A stretch of DNA of 64,000 nt from an uncultured Pirellulaceae bacterium (GCA_938036435.1 CALHPU010000018.1:62001-126000); one strand, 5' to 3'. Shown: positions 27,246-37,248, numbered from the stretch's first letter. Notes: generated by a model from the letters alone, not told the origin. Numbers and translations: made by a program.

Positions 27246-27274
27246 TTGCAATGCGATCTTTTCTGGGGTACTAT
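27246..27274 (+). promoter_or_regulatory. Candidate sigma-70 promoter of the PEP-CTERM gene
   Basis: TTGCAA and TACTAT with a 17-bp spacer, 75 bp before the GTG start. An inverted repeat (GTTTGA/TCAAAC at 27283-27306) lies in the presumed leader. Confidence 0.4.
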
Positions 27275-27348
27275 TAGGAAAGGTTTGAAGTGTATATACC
27301 TCAAACTTGATAACCTTATCTGCTTTTCACCTCATTTGGATTTCTACC

Positions 27349-27996
27349 GTGACTTTCTTTAAAAAAGCCTTCGTTGTTGCCACTATTGTGATGGCCTGCA
27401 GTCCTGCATTTGTTTCTGCTCAGGATTTCTTTTTCTCCTTTGACGAATTTTCCAGAATGCCCACGGATACTGCCACCTTTTCTGAAATCGGTGATACTGG
27501 CTCTTTATACATATTTTCTGATGTAGACTTCGGATTCAACCAACTTGATCTCGACTTCTTCAACAGTGACTCAAACGTGGTTGCCTTTACGGGGGGAACC
27601 GGATTCAACTCTACGGGTGCTTTTGTTGGGGTCGATATTTTTTTAGATGAGAACGATCCAATCACAGGACCGACGGCGACAGCAAATAGGCTGTCTGCCG
27701 TTGCATTGATTGGTCCTGGACTTATCAATGGAGATACTTCCAGCCCCGATTTCCGCCCTGGAGCAAACGGTTTCTTATTGGGGCAAGTGGATTTCGAAAT
27801 CGTTGGCCCCGGAACTGCAAACTTTGACTTTGCACCTGGCGACTTTGGGATCTTTGCTTTTCTCAGCCAGCTCGACCCGAGTTTTGGATCTGGATCGTTT
27901 ACTGTCGAAGATGCCGCCAACGTTCCGGAGCCATCTTCAGCCGTTCTGTTGATCTTAGGGGGCGCCGCAGTGGCAGCTCGACGCAGAAGAGTTTAA
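27349..27996 (+). CDS. PEP-CTERM surface protein
   Basis: A 215-residue exported protein from a GTG start at 27349, which gives a clean signal peptide (TFFKKAFVVATIVMACS, cleaved after SAQ). The C-terminus is a PEP-CTERM sorting signal: NVPEPSSAVLLILGGAAVAARRRR, with Pro-Glu-Pro, a hydrophobic stretch and a basic tail. The body is Gly/Asn/Phe/Asp-rich and beta-like. Such proteins are processed by an exosortase and linked to the extracellular matrix; no exosortase gene is visible here. The upstream frame is open to 27307, but the leader is unlikely. Confidence 0.8.
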   Translation: MTFFKKAFVVATIVMACSPAFVSAQDFFFSFDEFSRMPTDTATFSEIGDTGSLYIFSDVDFGFNQLDLDFFNSDSNVVAFTGGTGFNSTGAFVGVDIFLDENDPITGPTATANRLSAVALIGPGLINGDTSSPDFRPGANGFLLGQVDFEIVGPGTANFDFAPGDFGIFAFLSQLDPSFGSGSFTVEDAANVPEPSSAVLLILGGAAVAARRRRV

Positions 27997-28073
27997 GACG
28001 ATTGATTTGCCTTCAAACTCTCGGGTTTAACTGCGGACAGGTTTGTTGTTCTCCGGCGTTGATCAGAAAGGCT

Positions 28074-28886
28074 CTACCGCCTTGGACTGAAATCGCCGCC
28101 CGAATTGAATTCTGAGGCAACACGCTTTTCGGCGGCTTCGAAGACCGAATGTGAGGAGCCGTTCACGGTCGTGATTGGTGAGAGGCTGGGCTCAACGCGA
28201 TCAACAGATCGATCTGCGTATAACGGCTGCTCCAAAGGGCCATCGATTGACGTTGGGATCTCGCCTTTGCGGGGAAGGTTGTCGATGGGGGCAAACGTGA
28301 TCGGGTTCGTGGTTGTTTTGGAAAACCACGTCGTCGGTTCAGCGAACTTTGGCTTTCCCCAAGTCTTCTTCGTTGACGGCAAGGTCAGCCCCTCGGGTTT
28401 CTTGAACAGCGAAGGTTTTTTCCAAAAAGAGGTTGCCTTCGAGGTCACGTTTTTTGCTTTTCCCCACACGGAATTATTCACCGTTGGCGACGGAATGTGA
28501 TTTTGAAAGTTCTGGCCAATGTTTTGAACGCCAGAGATTTTTGCCTCCATCTGCTCAGGCGTAATTTCATTGCCGCTTTCGTCTAGATAGATCGTTTCCC
28601 CTACCGGCACCGCGCGATCCGCGATACCAGTTGCATTATCGATCGTGTTATTGATTGGCTGGCTGACCGAATTGCCGAATCTCTCGATGGTGTTGTCGAA
28701 TTCCTTCGCTGAAGTCGCAACACGCGTTAGAGTTTTGGAAACGGCAGGAGCTGCAGTTTGGGCCACTGCCGCTGAGCTCCACGGAAACGCTTGACGGGCC
28801 GGCACTTGAGCCTGCATGTTCTGAGCGGTAGCACAAGAGATCGTTATCGCGATCAATGTTGGGACAAGGTTTTTCGAGCGTTTCAT
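28074..28886 (-). CDS. Secreted protein of unknown function
   Basis: A 270-residue protein starting at the ATG 28886 with GGAGA before it and a signal peptide (MKRSKNLVPTLIAITISCATAQ). The frame continues upstream to 29105, but that region lacks a good start. The body is low in Cys, with Thr/Ser/Asn-rich segments (WGKAKNVTSKATSFWKKPS) and no recognised domain. It runs convergent with the PEP-CTERM gene. It is probably periplasmic or surface-exposed. Confidence 0.6.
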   Translation of the reverse strand: MKRSKNLVPTLIAITISCATAQNMQAQVPARQAFPWSSAAVAQTAAPAVSKTLTRVATSAKEFDNTIERFGNSVSQPINNTIDNATGIADRAVPVGETIYLDESGNEITPEQMEAKISGVQNIGQNFQNHIPSPTVNNSVWGKAKNVTSKATSFWKKPSLFKKPEGLTLPSTKKTWGKPKFAEPTTWFSKTTTNPITFAPIDNLPRKGEIPTSIDGPLEQPLYADRSVDRVEPSLSPITTVNGSSHSVFEAAEKRVASEFNSGGDFSPRR

Positions 28887-29191
28887 CAAATTTCTCCGGT
28901 TCGCCCCACCATGGGGGTGCCAAAATCGTTTTTGTGACTTGTGTTTGGCGGTCAATGATCGGCGTCCTGTAACGAAAATTGGCATACGCCGCGTTGTGTT
29001 ACCTGACGCTGTCGTAGAGGAGATATCGGAAGAGAGCGTCGTGCGGGATGAAAGGGCGTTCTCGAATACTGGTTGCTCCGGATAGTCCGGTTGTGACAGT
29101 GGCACGCAAAGAACCAGTACACCGCAAGGAAGTGGGAAGAAGTAAAGTCTGGCTAATTGTTAAGCTTTAACAAACGCTGGCCAACAATGCA
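28887..29191. other. 305-bp intergenic region
   Basis: No gene, RNA or repeat is seen. The frame of the secreted protein gene remains open across most of this stretch on the minus strand, but it has no convincing start. The promoter of that gene probably lies here. Confidence 0.35.
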
Positions 29192-32100
29192 TTAGCGTTC
29201 TAGCATTCGTTTAACGTCAGAGATGGTCGGCACTCCTGGGAGTACCGAAATCATCTTCCCTCGATTGTCGAATACTACCGTTGCCGGCAGCACGTCCGAC
29301 CGCAGCTCTTTGTTGACCAACCGATTGAAGTTTTTTCTCTCGGTATCGCGCCAAGGCGTCGCCAAGGTGTAAGGCGGCTTATGTTTGAGGACGTACTTTT
29401 GCAGTTTATCTTTTGAATCACCTTCGTCGACAGCCGCGCCAAAAATCCCCAACTGTTCTGCCGTAAAAGTTTGTCGTAGTAATTGGAGCTGCGGAATTTG
29501 CTTGCGGCAGTTGGGGCACCAAGTCGCGACCGAGGTAAACAGGGTTAGCTGTGACTTCGGTCCGTTTGCCTTTGGCGAGGCTTTAGCTGATTTTCCTCGT
29601 GGCGAAACGGTTGTCGCGATCGGTTTGGCATCGACGAGGTACTGGCTGACTTCGAAGCCTGAGCCATCGGAGGATTCTGTTGCGTTTTCAAAGACCGTCG
29701 CCAATTGACCCGCGGTCACGTTTTCGAGGCGTTGGGTTTTGCCTGAGGGCCATTGGACTTCGATCGATTCGGCAGAATCATTTTCCCCAATACCAAACAA
29801 CAGGTAGCGTGAGTTCTGTGCCGCAAGGCCCTCTCCGCAGCGATGTTGTCGGGTTAGCGATCGTTGCGAAAGATTCACTCTCACGCGCGCACCATATCCG
29901 TCACGCGAAGTGAACTGAGTCGATGGTGTGGCCTTGCGGTTACCGCCGACTAGTTTGACGGCAATCATGTTTCGGGGATTTCCAATAGCGCTCTGCTGAT
30001 TATGGTACAGGCTCAAGACAGGCGTGTTGATATTCAATAAAGCGATGTCCTGCCAACCGTCTCGGTCATAGTCCCAGACCGCAAAGGTCCGTCCGTCTTG
30101 GGGTGTGTCGATCCCAGAGATTCCAGAAATGTCCTCGAACTCACGACCTTGGACGTTGTGAAACAGGTGGTTGCGTTCCTTGCCACTAAAAGAGAGCTTT
30201 CCTCGTTCTAAAGAGGGAAGTTTGAATCGCTTGACGTTCCGCGATTTGCCATCGACAGTGGAAGCGGTGTCCCACGACTTGTTCGACACGAGTGAAGAGG
30301 CCAGTTTTTTGTCCGACTGCACGACCGTGCGCCAATAGTTGCTTCACAAATCCATATCAACGGCAATGTCCGATGGAGCAGTATAGTAGCCACTGGTTGC
30401 GTAGATGTCTCGAAAACCGTCGTTATCAAAGTCGAGAAATTGTCCGCCCCACGACCAACCTGATTTGGCCACTGTTAGCGCTGGTTTTTTCAACCCCGAA
30501 ACCAGAGAGAATTTGCCATCGTCGAGCCGATAAAGAAAGTTTCCTTGTGCCATCTCGCGCAAGCGCGGATCGATTCCGGCGACTTGGTCGGTAATTCGTT
30601 GCCCGGCTTTACTGAACATATTGGAAATGTAAATGTCAATTTGGCCGTCGTTATCATAGTCGCCCCACGAAACTCCCATTCCAAATCCCATTCCCGTCAA
30701 ACCTGATTCAACAGTAATGTCTTTAAATCCCTGATCGCCATCGTTGCGGAAAAAATTGTCGCGGGCGTAGTCGTTTGAAACGTAGAGGTCTTGATCGCCG
30801 TCGCCATCGAAATCATTCCATGAAGCCTGAAACGACATTCGCCACAATTCCAACTGGGAGTTTTCTTTGGCGATTTTGAATTTGCCGTCACCAACGTTCT
30901 GCAACAAAAGGTTGGGGGGGCCTGCGCGATCGATAAATTGATGTGAGCTTCGATTGCGTTTGGTGACTTCTTTGGCTTGCTGTGGAGTCAAAAACAGATC
31001 GACCCACTTCGGCTTGTTACTTACTTGGAAGCGATTGGTTTCTTCGATCGGGCTGTAGGTGCTCAAGTAGATGTCCAGCAAGCCATCGTTGTTGTAATCC
31101 ACTGCAGAAATCGAGGAGACTAACGCTGGCAGGGGAAAGTCAACCAAGTCACGTGTTTTGCGCACAAACTGGCCGCCTTGGTTGACAAAATATAATGAGT
31201 TTCGTCGAGCTCTTCCCAAAAACAGATCGGGATCTCCGTCGTTATCAAAGTCGGCAAAAATTGCACTGGTTGAATCTGGAGAGATGTTCAACCCATACTT
31301 TGCTGCGACTTCCTCAAACGAACCGTTCCCTTTGTTGCGGAATAAGAGATTGGGTTGGTGTTGCATGGTGACATAGAGATCGTCGAAACCATCGTTGTCG
31401 ATATCGACAACGGCAATGCCGGGATGTTCGAGTGTTACGTCAGGAAAAAAGAACGGATAGATCTCTCCCGGCGGGAAGAAATATTCGCCACCGGTCATCA
31501 GTTTAGAGGTTAGTCGGGTATGGAAAGAATCTGTCGCGCGGTTAACGAGAGCCTTGTCCCCAAGGGCTTCCGAGAGCACGTTTCGGAATAGCATCTGAGA
31601 TGTTTCTGTCGCGCCGATGTCGACAAGCTTCCACGAGGTGATTTGCCAATCGGCATTCGCGGTGCCTTTGACGAGCGCCCAGTTGACGTCTAATTTCACG
31701 TGCAGGCTTGCCTTGAGTCCATTCTTATAATTGGCCAATCCATTAAAACCTAAAACCGATTTGAACTGGTCTTTGCGGTTCTCGTGTAATTGCCCTTTTA
31801 TAAAATAGAATTTCGCATGTTCGAAATACTCAGTCGCCTCGAATAAAACCGGCCAGAAATCAAGGCCTTCCCTCGCAACAACAGATGCTCGGTCGTTAAT
31901 GCCCCAACTGCGTGCATCGGATTGTCGGTTTGAAATGCTTGTGGCTTCAGCAGCCGTCAAAACTCCAGATACGTCGACTTCTTCGGCAAATAAACCCTTG
32001 GCCGCTGATGCGTCGGGCAGTTGGAGGTTCATGACGCTTCTCGATAGCTCGCGTAAGCGAGGTGTCAGCTCCAACAATAGTTCTTCGGAACTGACAAGCT

Positions 32101-32260
32101 TCCGGACCTCTTGATCGTTGAGTTCGTTTTTCGCCGCCTGATTCTTCGATTGCCTCGGAGCGCTGGGATGGGAGGACCAGAGATTGAAGCTGGTAAGAGC
32201 GACAATGATCAATGTCAGACCGACGATCACTGAATTCGTGTTGTTGAAATAATTGGCCAT
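29192..32260 (-). CDS. FG-GAP/ASPIC-UnbV/thioredoxin-like protein, possible selenoprotein
   Basis: One continuous 1,023-codon frame crossed by a single UGA at 30344-30346 (codon 639). Residues 10-28 form a membrane anchor. An FG-GAP/VCBS-type propeller with Asp/Asn-rich repeats (DIDNDGFDDLYV, DYNNDGLLDIYLS, DFDGDGDQDLYVS) fills about 270-638. Then come an ASPIC/UnbV domain (about 764-858, DGYGARVRVN, WPSGKTQRLENV) and a TlpA-type thioredoxin domain with Cys-Pro-Asn-Cys (915-918). The reading frame, codon use and domain order continue across the UGA (SNYWRTVVQSDKK after it), which argues against a normal stop. A SECIS-like hairpin follows the UGA (see 30313-30346). If the UGA is a stop, the downstream part would need the GTG at 30322. 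Exported, probably surface-attached; function unknown. Confidence 0.7.
30313..30346 (-). promoter_or_regulatory. Candidate bacterial SECIS hairpin after an in-frame UGA
   Basis: Reading the minus strand after the UGA (30344-30346), 17 bases precede the loop GGTC (30323-30326). The upper stem is a perfect 4-bp GCAC/GTGC. A lower stem of five pairs (TTGGC with GTCGG, three of them G-U wobbles) has one bulged A. The E. coli fdhF SECIS has a GGUC apical loop about 18 bases after its UGA, a bulged base and a lower stem, so the layout matches. The loop, the spacing and the stem are read directly from sequence; function is inference. Confidence 0.6.
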
Positions 32261-32582
32261 GGTTTGAGGATCCGACTTAGTCTTAATGACTCAACTGGCA
32301 ACGCGTTTGAGAGTTACAAAAGAGGGCCAACAGCCTTATAGCGCCATACACATTTCCGAGATGATGACTTAATTCGGAAAACTTGACGATCGACAAAGAC
32401 GTACGGTAGGGTCAATTTCGTTCAATGGCACATTGTAACCGTTTATCTTTTGTGGGGGCGACGGGCCTAATACAGAAAATGCAAAAGGCCTCGCATGAAT
32501 AGGTTTCATGCGAGGCCGAATTAATATGGTTTCACCAACCGCGACTTCTACCGGGTCGGCAAACGCAGTATCGATTAGCCGC
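32261..32582. other. 322-bp intergenic region
   Basis: It contains the terminator of the dockerin-like gene (32487-32517). The rest shows no gene or repeat; the promoter of the neighbouring minus-strand gene must lie beyond its start, in or near this region. Confidence 0.4.
32487..32517 (-). terminator. Rho-independent terminator of the dockerin-like gene
   Basis: Perfect 12-bp arms (GGCCTCGCATGA and its complement) with a 7-base loop. On the minus strand the right arm is followed by TTTT. It is 66 bases after the stop of the upstream gene. Confidence 0.85.
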
Positions 32583-33935
32583 TTACTGCCCCTGCAAAAT
32601 GGAAATGAACACTGGAATATCAGCGAAGTCGACCACACCGTTGCAGTCGCAATCGGCTTCCGCTTGGAAAATCCCTTGTTGCAAGACCGAAATGAACGGT
32701 GGGATGTCTGCGAAATCTACGACCCCGCTCAAGTCAACATCTCCTTTTAATGCGTCTCCTGCAACAAGCGACCCGATGATTGACGTGTCATCAATGAACA
32801 GAGATCCGCTGTTGGAGTTGGAACCGTCAGCGCCTCCACCGAACGACTGGACCGCAATTACGGCTCGCAGGCTAGATGCACCGGTGGGTGCTGTGCGTGT
32901 TTGCATGAATTGTGCGTACGAGTCAGTTGGAGCAATCCCCTCGTTGTTGTCGAACTGACCTCCAACGAACGCCCCGTTAACGTCTAGGAATTCAAGTCGG
33001 AACTCTGCGTCGATTCCCGCTAAATTTACGCCTTCACTGCGAGCATTAAAGGAGAAAGTGTAATCCTCTCCGGGGACGATGTCGTCGACCTGCTGAACAA
33101 AACCAGCGAACGAATTTTCGTCTCCGAGAATTGACGCCACGCCGTGACTTGATCCCGTCAAAGGGGCCGTCGTCGCGGTAGTGCCGGAGGTTGTGCCTCC
33201 GTTATCAAACGGGTTCCACTGACCGGGAGTTTGCTCGCCTGAGGCACCAATGGGATCTTCGAACGATGGGTTGGATACCAGTTCCATCACTGGGCCAGGG
33301 GTAGGTGGTTCAGTGGAGGGGGGAGGAGTTCCAATCGGTGGTCCTTGGATCGACGCGCTGTCAACAAACAGAGTTCCAGTGTCGGAGTCTGATCCATCAG
33401 CACCAGCACCGAAAGACTGAATCGCGATCACGGCTCGCAAGCTAGTTGCACCAATTGGAGCTACACGGCTTTGAGAGAAAACCGCGTACACATCAGTCGG
33501 GACAACCGGTTCGTTGAATGCGAATTGATCGCCAATGATCGCTCCGGTTGCGTCCAAGAACTCAAAGCGGAATTCTCCATCAACTCCACCTAGGGTTGCA
33601 CCTTCACTGCGCCCACTAAAGGAAAAGGTGTAGGACAATCCTTCAGTGATATTGTCGACCTGATATTGAAGACCAGCAAACGAACCTCCAGTTGCATCAA
33701 TGGTCATCGCACCATGAGTTGCACCATCCAAAGGGGCGATCGTGTTGGTGCCGGCGCCAGTTGCCCCGTCGCCAAAGAAAGGATTCCACTGATCGGAGGC
33801 AGTGTCGCCCTCTGCACCAATGGGGTCCTCGAAAGAAAGGTTTGTCGCGAGTTCTACATCTTGGGCGTTAGCCAGTGGAGTGCAAAGCATCGCGGTGAAA
33901 ACCGCCAAGCCCTTTAATACGTGTACTAATTTCAT
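32583..33935 (-). CDS. Exported protein with two repeated domains and a dockerin-like C-terminus
   Basis: A 450-residue protein with a signal peptide (MKLVHVLKGLAVFTAMLCTPL, cleaved after ANA). Two copies of a domain of about 170 residues follow, each starting with SFEDPIGA and containing FAGLQYQVDNI or FAGFVQQVDDI, separated by a Pro-rich linker (PPPSTEPPTPG). The C-terminal 60 residues hold two dockerin-like EF-hand repeats (GDVDLSGVVDFADIPPFISV and CDCNGVVDFADIPVFISIL). Dockerin-like repeats bind calcium and can mediate surface assembly. The ATG at 33935 gives the signal peptide. It is probably a secreted or surface protein. Confidence 0.75.
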   Translation of the reverse strand: MKLVHVLKGLAVFTAMLCTPLANAQDVELATNLSFEDPIGAEGDTASDQWNPFFGDGATGAGTNTIAPLDGATHGAMTIDATGGSFAGLQYQVDNITEGLSYTFSFSGRSEGATLGGVDGEFRFEFLDATGAIIGDQFAFNEPVVPTDVYAVFSQSRVAPIGATSLRAVIAIQSFGAGADGSDSDTGTLFVDSASIQGPPIGTPPPSTEPPTPGPVMELVSNPSFEDPIGASGEQTPGQWNPFDNGGTTSGTTATTAPLTGSSHGVASILGDENSFAGFVQQVDDIVPGEDYTFSFNARSEGVNLAGIDAEFRLEFLDVNGAFVGGQFDNNEGIAPTDSYAQFMQTRTAPTGASSLRAVIAVQSFGGGADGSNSNSGSLFIDDTSIIGSLVAGDALKGDVDLSGVVDFADIPPFISVLQQGIFQAEADCDCNGVVDFADIPVFISILQGQ

Positions 33936-34499
33936 TTTGTAATCCAAATGGTTAATCGAATGGGGTCTTAATTTGAAGCTGCAACGGTTCCTCGGTAGGC
34001 CGACAGTTAGCAGCAATCACAATGGAAAAGTGCCTTTTAATTCCAACCGCTCACACGCCACTACCGGCGGATAACACCTCTTCCTAACAGAATGATAAAG
34101 ATGCGAGCTAAGCTAGAAACCGGTTTCATTATTGCCTAAATGCACTTAGAAATCAATAGAACCGGAGTTGTAAATGAAAACTCGGGGGCTTTCACCAAGA
34201 AATAGCCTACATCTCTGTGGTCATTCTAACGTTACTTCGACGCACTTAGTGCTTGAGCTAACGGTGAAGCCATCCCCCATGGATAAAGGTATTTCGATTT
34301 CGATTTCCTCGTCGCAGGTTAGGGATAAGCCAATACCACCAGTTCTTCACTGGTAGCCGAAGTCGCAAGACTTTGGATCGCGAAAGAGCAAGGTTTCCAA
34401 TCTCTTGCGAGATCGGCTACACCGAATCGATCCAAGTTGGAGCGTCAAATTTAGCGAGTGCCATTGAGCGACACTTGGCCAGCTAACGCCCCGGTGGGT
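33936..34499. other. 564-bp intergenic region
   Basis: It holds the REP-like repeat copy at 34353-34420. A 60-codon frame (34174-34356) ends in the repeat, has no ribosome site and looks spurious. Nothing else is recognised. Confidence 0.45.
34353..34420. repeat. REP-like imperfect palindrome, copy 2
   Basis: Terminal GTAGCCGA/TCGGCTAC with arms of 23 bp (TAGCCGAAGTCGCAAGACTT against TCTCTTGCGAGATCGGCTA), about 18 of 23 positions complementary, around a loop of roughly 20 bases. It is intergenic, 80 bp after the metallophosphoesterase stop. Confidence 0.85.
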
Positions 34500-36545
34500 T
34501 TAGCGGGCTGGGACCAAGGTTGCCTTCTGTCCTAAAATCGCAGTCGCCGATGGGTTTGATCGATCGATCACAAACGGGCCGAGCCGCTTATCGAGATGTA
34601 ACATCAAAATGGAGTTAGGTCCGGGGGATAGCCGTCTTTGGGGAATGAACTCTGTGCCGTAGAGGGCCGTTTTTGACAAACGCACTTCGTCGATCTGTCC
34701 TGAGAAAGCGCGCGTCGGGAGGTTGCCGTTGTCTGGGTCTGCGCCGATGAACAATGACAAATCGTTACGTCTACGCTTGCCTGTACCAGCAGTTTTGCTG
34801 ACCGGTTGGCCGGCGACAAACAGCGTCACGTATTGGCCATCAAAAACACCCGCCAGATGAGTCCACTTTCCCACGGGAATTTTTTCTTTAGCTTTGGCCG
34901 AAACGTAACGCCCTCCCAAATAAATGTCGAACTGGGGAACGCCTTCGTCGGAGAACATCGAATATTCGCTGTTTTGTGTTTTGGCGACGATCGCCGAATA
35001 GCCCGAGTGAGACTTTGGTTTGACCCACGCCTCAAGTGTTATCGGACCTTCAGGGAGATCGATATCGCTCGACCGAACTTCGAGGACCGAATCGAGCCCC
35101 GATACCTCCAACGCGCGCTCAGCGGCATCGGAGAAGAAATCGGCCGGCAGTTCGCCGGGTTTCAGTTTCAACGCCACTGCCTGCTGGGGCAGTTTGACGA
35201 CTACGTTTTCGCCGACGAGCTCCGGGGTGAAGACGATTTTCGGCAGAGAAGCGATCTCGTCGGTTCCAGAGAATCGCTTCAAGCGAAAATTTGCCTCGTA
35301 CGATTGGCCGGCTTTGATTTTGATGTGTTGGTGGTCCAGCGTCGTTGCCCAACCGGATCCCGATTCGATGTCCAAGGCAAGAGTTCCCTGCACTGGATGC
35401 GGGGCAGGGTTTTCAAGCTTGAGCACCACGTCGCCTTGGCAGCTGCCATCAGCAGCGATCAACAACGCCGCGCTGGTCTGGACGGGGCGCGTTGCACGGG
35501 CCAAATCGACTTCTGCGAGGAATTCCGGGGTGAATTGTTTTGGGTCGAACACGGCTCCGACGGGAATCGCCGATACCGAAAAACTACTTTCGCGGACGGA
35601 CACCATGTTCAGATGGTGGAGGTATCCCGCGTCAGGGATATCGCCGTGAAGAAAGCCACCGGTTGTCGCGAGGGTGTAATACTCGATTCCTTTATCGTCG
35701 GGTTGGTCAAATCTCATATGGTGAATGTGGCCAGCAAAGACTGCTTTAACATTGCCGGCAGCGGAGAGTTTTTTGTGGACGACGTCCCAGTTTCCGCCCG
35801 CATAGCCTCGACCAATCCAACGCGGGTGGTGGATGAAGACAAAGATTTGGTTGGCGTTAGAGAGCCTTTCCAACGACTGGTCAAGGAACGCCAGTTGGTC
35901 CTCGGACATGATTTGCAAGCCAAAATCGTTGAAGCCTTTTTTGTTCGTTTTCGGATCGCCCTCATCGGAGTACAAGACAATAAAGCCGGTTTTTTTATGC
36001 TCGAACGAGTACCACAATGGCCCAAAATGTTCCTCGTAGTTTGCTTCATGGTGCCCTTGAGGCCTGTCCTTTCCTACCCAATAGATGTCGTGATTTCCAG
36101 CAACTGGATACCAATTCATGTTCAGCTCGGCCATGATGAATTTGTATTCTTCCATTTCCTTGATCCATTGATCGCGCTCGCTGTAGCCTTGGATTAGATC
36201 GCCGACGGTCATCACCAGATCTGGATCGATCAGGTTGGTGTCCTTGACGGCTTGGCGAAGGACTTTGAGTCCCGCGGGCTCACCACCGGTTCGATCACCG
36301 TAGATGACGAAATGGAAAACATCTTCTGACTTTGGTGGAGTCAGTGTTTGGGCGTCTTCGGGGAACTGACGGGTTGTGGTGACCTTTGCTCCTCGGGCAT
36401 CTTGAGGGCTCTGAGCCCAGATCGATGGGACACACAATTGGGAGATTGAAAAAAGCAGAACCGTGAGAAGCGGAACCGTGAGAAGCGGAACCGTGAGAAG
36501 CGGAACCGAGAGTAAAGCGAAACGGATCGTGTTGGGTCGCGCCAT
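34500..36545 (-). CDS. Secreted metallophosphoesterase with a LamG-like domain
   Basis: A 681-residue exported protein from the ATG at 36545 (MARPNTIRFALLS); ATGs at 36557, 36575 and 36584 are also in frame. The signal peptide contains VPLLT repeated in tandem. The calcineurin-like phosphoesterase part has VIYGDRTGG, TVGDLIQGYSERDQW, PVAGNHDIYW, FIHHPRWIG and AVFAGHIHHMRF, the full five-block set of two-metal ligands. The C-terminal 220 residues form a concanavalin A/LamG-like domain (TLEAWVKPKSHSGYSAIVAK, GKWTHLAGVFDGQYVTLFVAG, FSGQIDEVRLSKTALYG). The phosphoester substrate is unknown; the LamG domain suggests surface or glycan binding. Confidence 0.88.
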   Translation of the reverse strand: MARPNTIRFALLSVPLLTVPLLTVPLLTVLLFSISQLCVPSIWAQSPQDARGAKVTTTRQFPEDAQTLTPPKSEDVFHFVIYGDRTGGEPAGLKVLRQAVKDTNLIDPDLVMTVGDLIQGYSERDQWIKEMEEYKFIMAELNMNWYPVAGNHDIYWVGKDRPQGHHEANYEEHFGPLWYSFEHKKTGFIVLYSDEGDPKTNKKGFNDFGLQIMSEDQLAFLDQSLERLSNANQIFVFIHHPRWIGRGYAGGNWDVVHKKLSAAGNVKAVFAGHIHHMRFDQPDDKGIEYYTLATTGGFLHGDIPDAGYLHHLNMVSVRESSFSVSAIPVGAVFDPKQFTPEFLAEVDLARATRPVQTSAALLIAADGSCQGDVVLKLENPAPHPVQGTLALDIESGSGWATTLDHQHIKIKAGQSYEANFRLKRFSGTDEIASLPKIVFTPELVGENVVVKLPQQAVALKLKPGELPADFFSDAAERALEVSGLDSVLEVRSSDIDLPEGPITLEAWVKPKSHSGYSAIVAKTQNSEYSMFSDEGVPQFDIYLGGRYVSAKAKEKIPVGKWTHLAGVFDGQYVTLFVAGQPVSKTAGTGKRRRNDLSLFIGADPDNGNLPTRAFSGQIDEVRLSKTALYGTEFIPQRRLSPGPNSILMLHLDKRLGPFVIDRSNPSATAILGQKATLVPAR
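36454..36513. repeat. 15-bp tandem repeat inside a signal peptide
   Basis: Four units of 15 bp (AGCGGAACCGTGAGA on the plus strand) from 36454, the last one partial and diverged. On the minus strand they encode VPLLT repeats within the hydrophobic core of the metallophosphoesterase signal peptide. In-frame change in copy number would alter signal peptide length without breaking the frame. Confidence 0.9.
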
Positions 36546-36772
36546 CGAGAATTCCATGTACGAAGATTGGGACATGTTCAGCATAAGAAATTGCCGTCGC
36601 CTCGACAGGCAGCTTCATAATGTTTTCACAGGTTTTGTGAGAAGCCAGACGTTTCAGAACAAGACGGGTTAATTAAGACTGACCAATCAGTTGAGGTTGC
36701 ACCCCGCGGCTTTTGTGAGCGTCTCGCAGTGACTCGATTTTGGTGAGTTTAGATCTTTGTCACTGATTTCTC

Positions 36773-36840
36773 GTGCCCGAAGTCGCAAGATTTTGTATTT
36801 CCTGAGAGCAAACTTTCCAGTCTTTTGAGAGATCGGCTAC
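36773..36840. repeat. REP-like imperfect palindrome, copy 3
   Basis: Variant of copy 2 (CCCGAAGTCGCAAGATTTTG on the left, TCTTTTGAGAGATCGGCTAC on the right), with a diverged middle. It is intergenic, downstream of nothing in particular and 430 bp before tRNA-Thr. Confidence 0.8.
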
Positions 36841-37195
36841 GGCAAGAGGGGGGACGATGCTCGACGCGGCCGCTGCTTTGCAGGTCGGATGAATCTTTTG
36901 CTGGCATTTAGAGGTGCGGTGCCCAGCAAGTCAGGGGAACTCTCAAAATCCCAGTCTGGGGCAAATTTAGCTGTTGGCGGCCGAGAAATTGGACGAGTGA
37001 ATGGATTTAACAAACCTAAGCGGTCGCTTCTATCGGGGAGCTAATTTCGCCAAGTAGGACGTTGCGAACCAATAGCGGGCGTTGAGGGTCCATGTGCTAG
37101 GGGCGCTAGTTTGCTCAAACATTGGCGGAAATTGGCCGGATTGGGGCGTGTTTAGGTATTGGCGGTGAATCCGCCGAAAACGGAGGAAATCCGTA

Positions 37196-37223
37196 TTGCG
37201 AGTGAAAGGGAAATCTTTATAGT
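37196..37223 (+). promoter_or_regulatory. Sigma-70 promoter of the tRNA-tuf cluster
   Basis: TTGCGA and TATAGT (5 of 6 consensus) with a 16-bp spacer, 25 bp before tRNA-Thr. The position and hexamers fit a strong stable-RNA promoter. Confidence 0.55.
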
Positions 37224-37248
37224 ACTGCCTTTCAAAGATTGAACATTT

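Larger units (their letters stand above)
36585..37248. other. 664-bp intergenic region before the tRNA cluster
   Basis: It holds REP-like copy 3 (36773-36840) and the promoter of the tRNA cluster (37196-37223). Otherwise nothing is recognised. Confidence 0.45.

Noticed and set aside
30344-30346. The UGA as a general reassigned codon
   Set aside because: Other genes in the window end in TGA as normal stops, so a genome-wide reassignment is not supported.
34174-34356. A 60-codon gene running into the REP-like repeat
   Set aside because: It has no ribosome site and its end lies inside the repeat.
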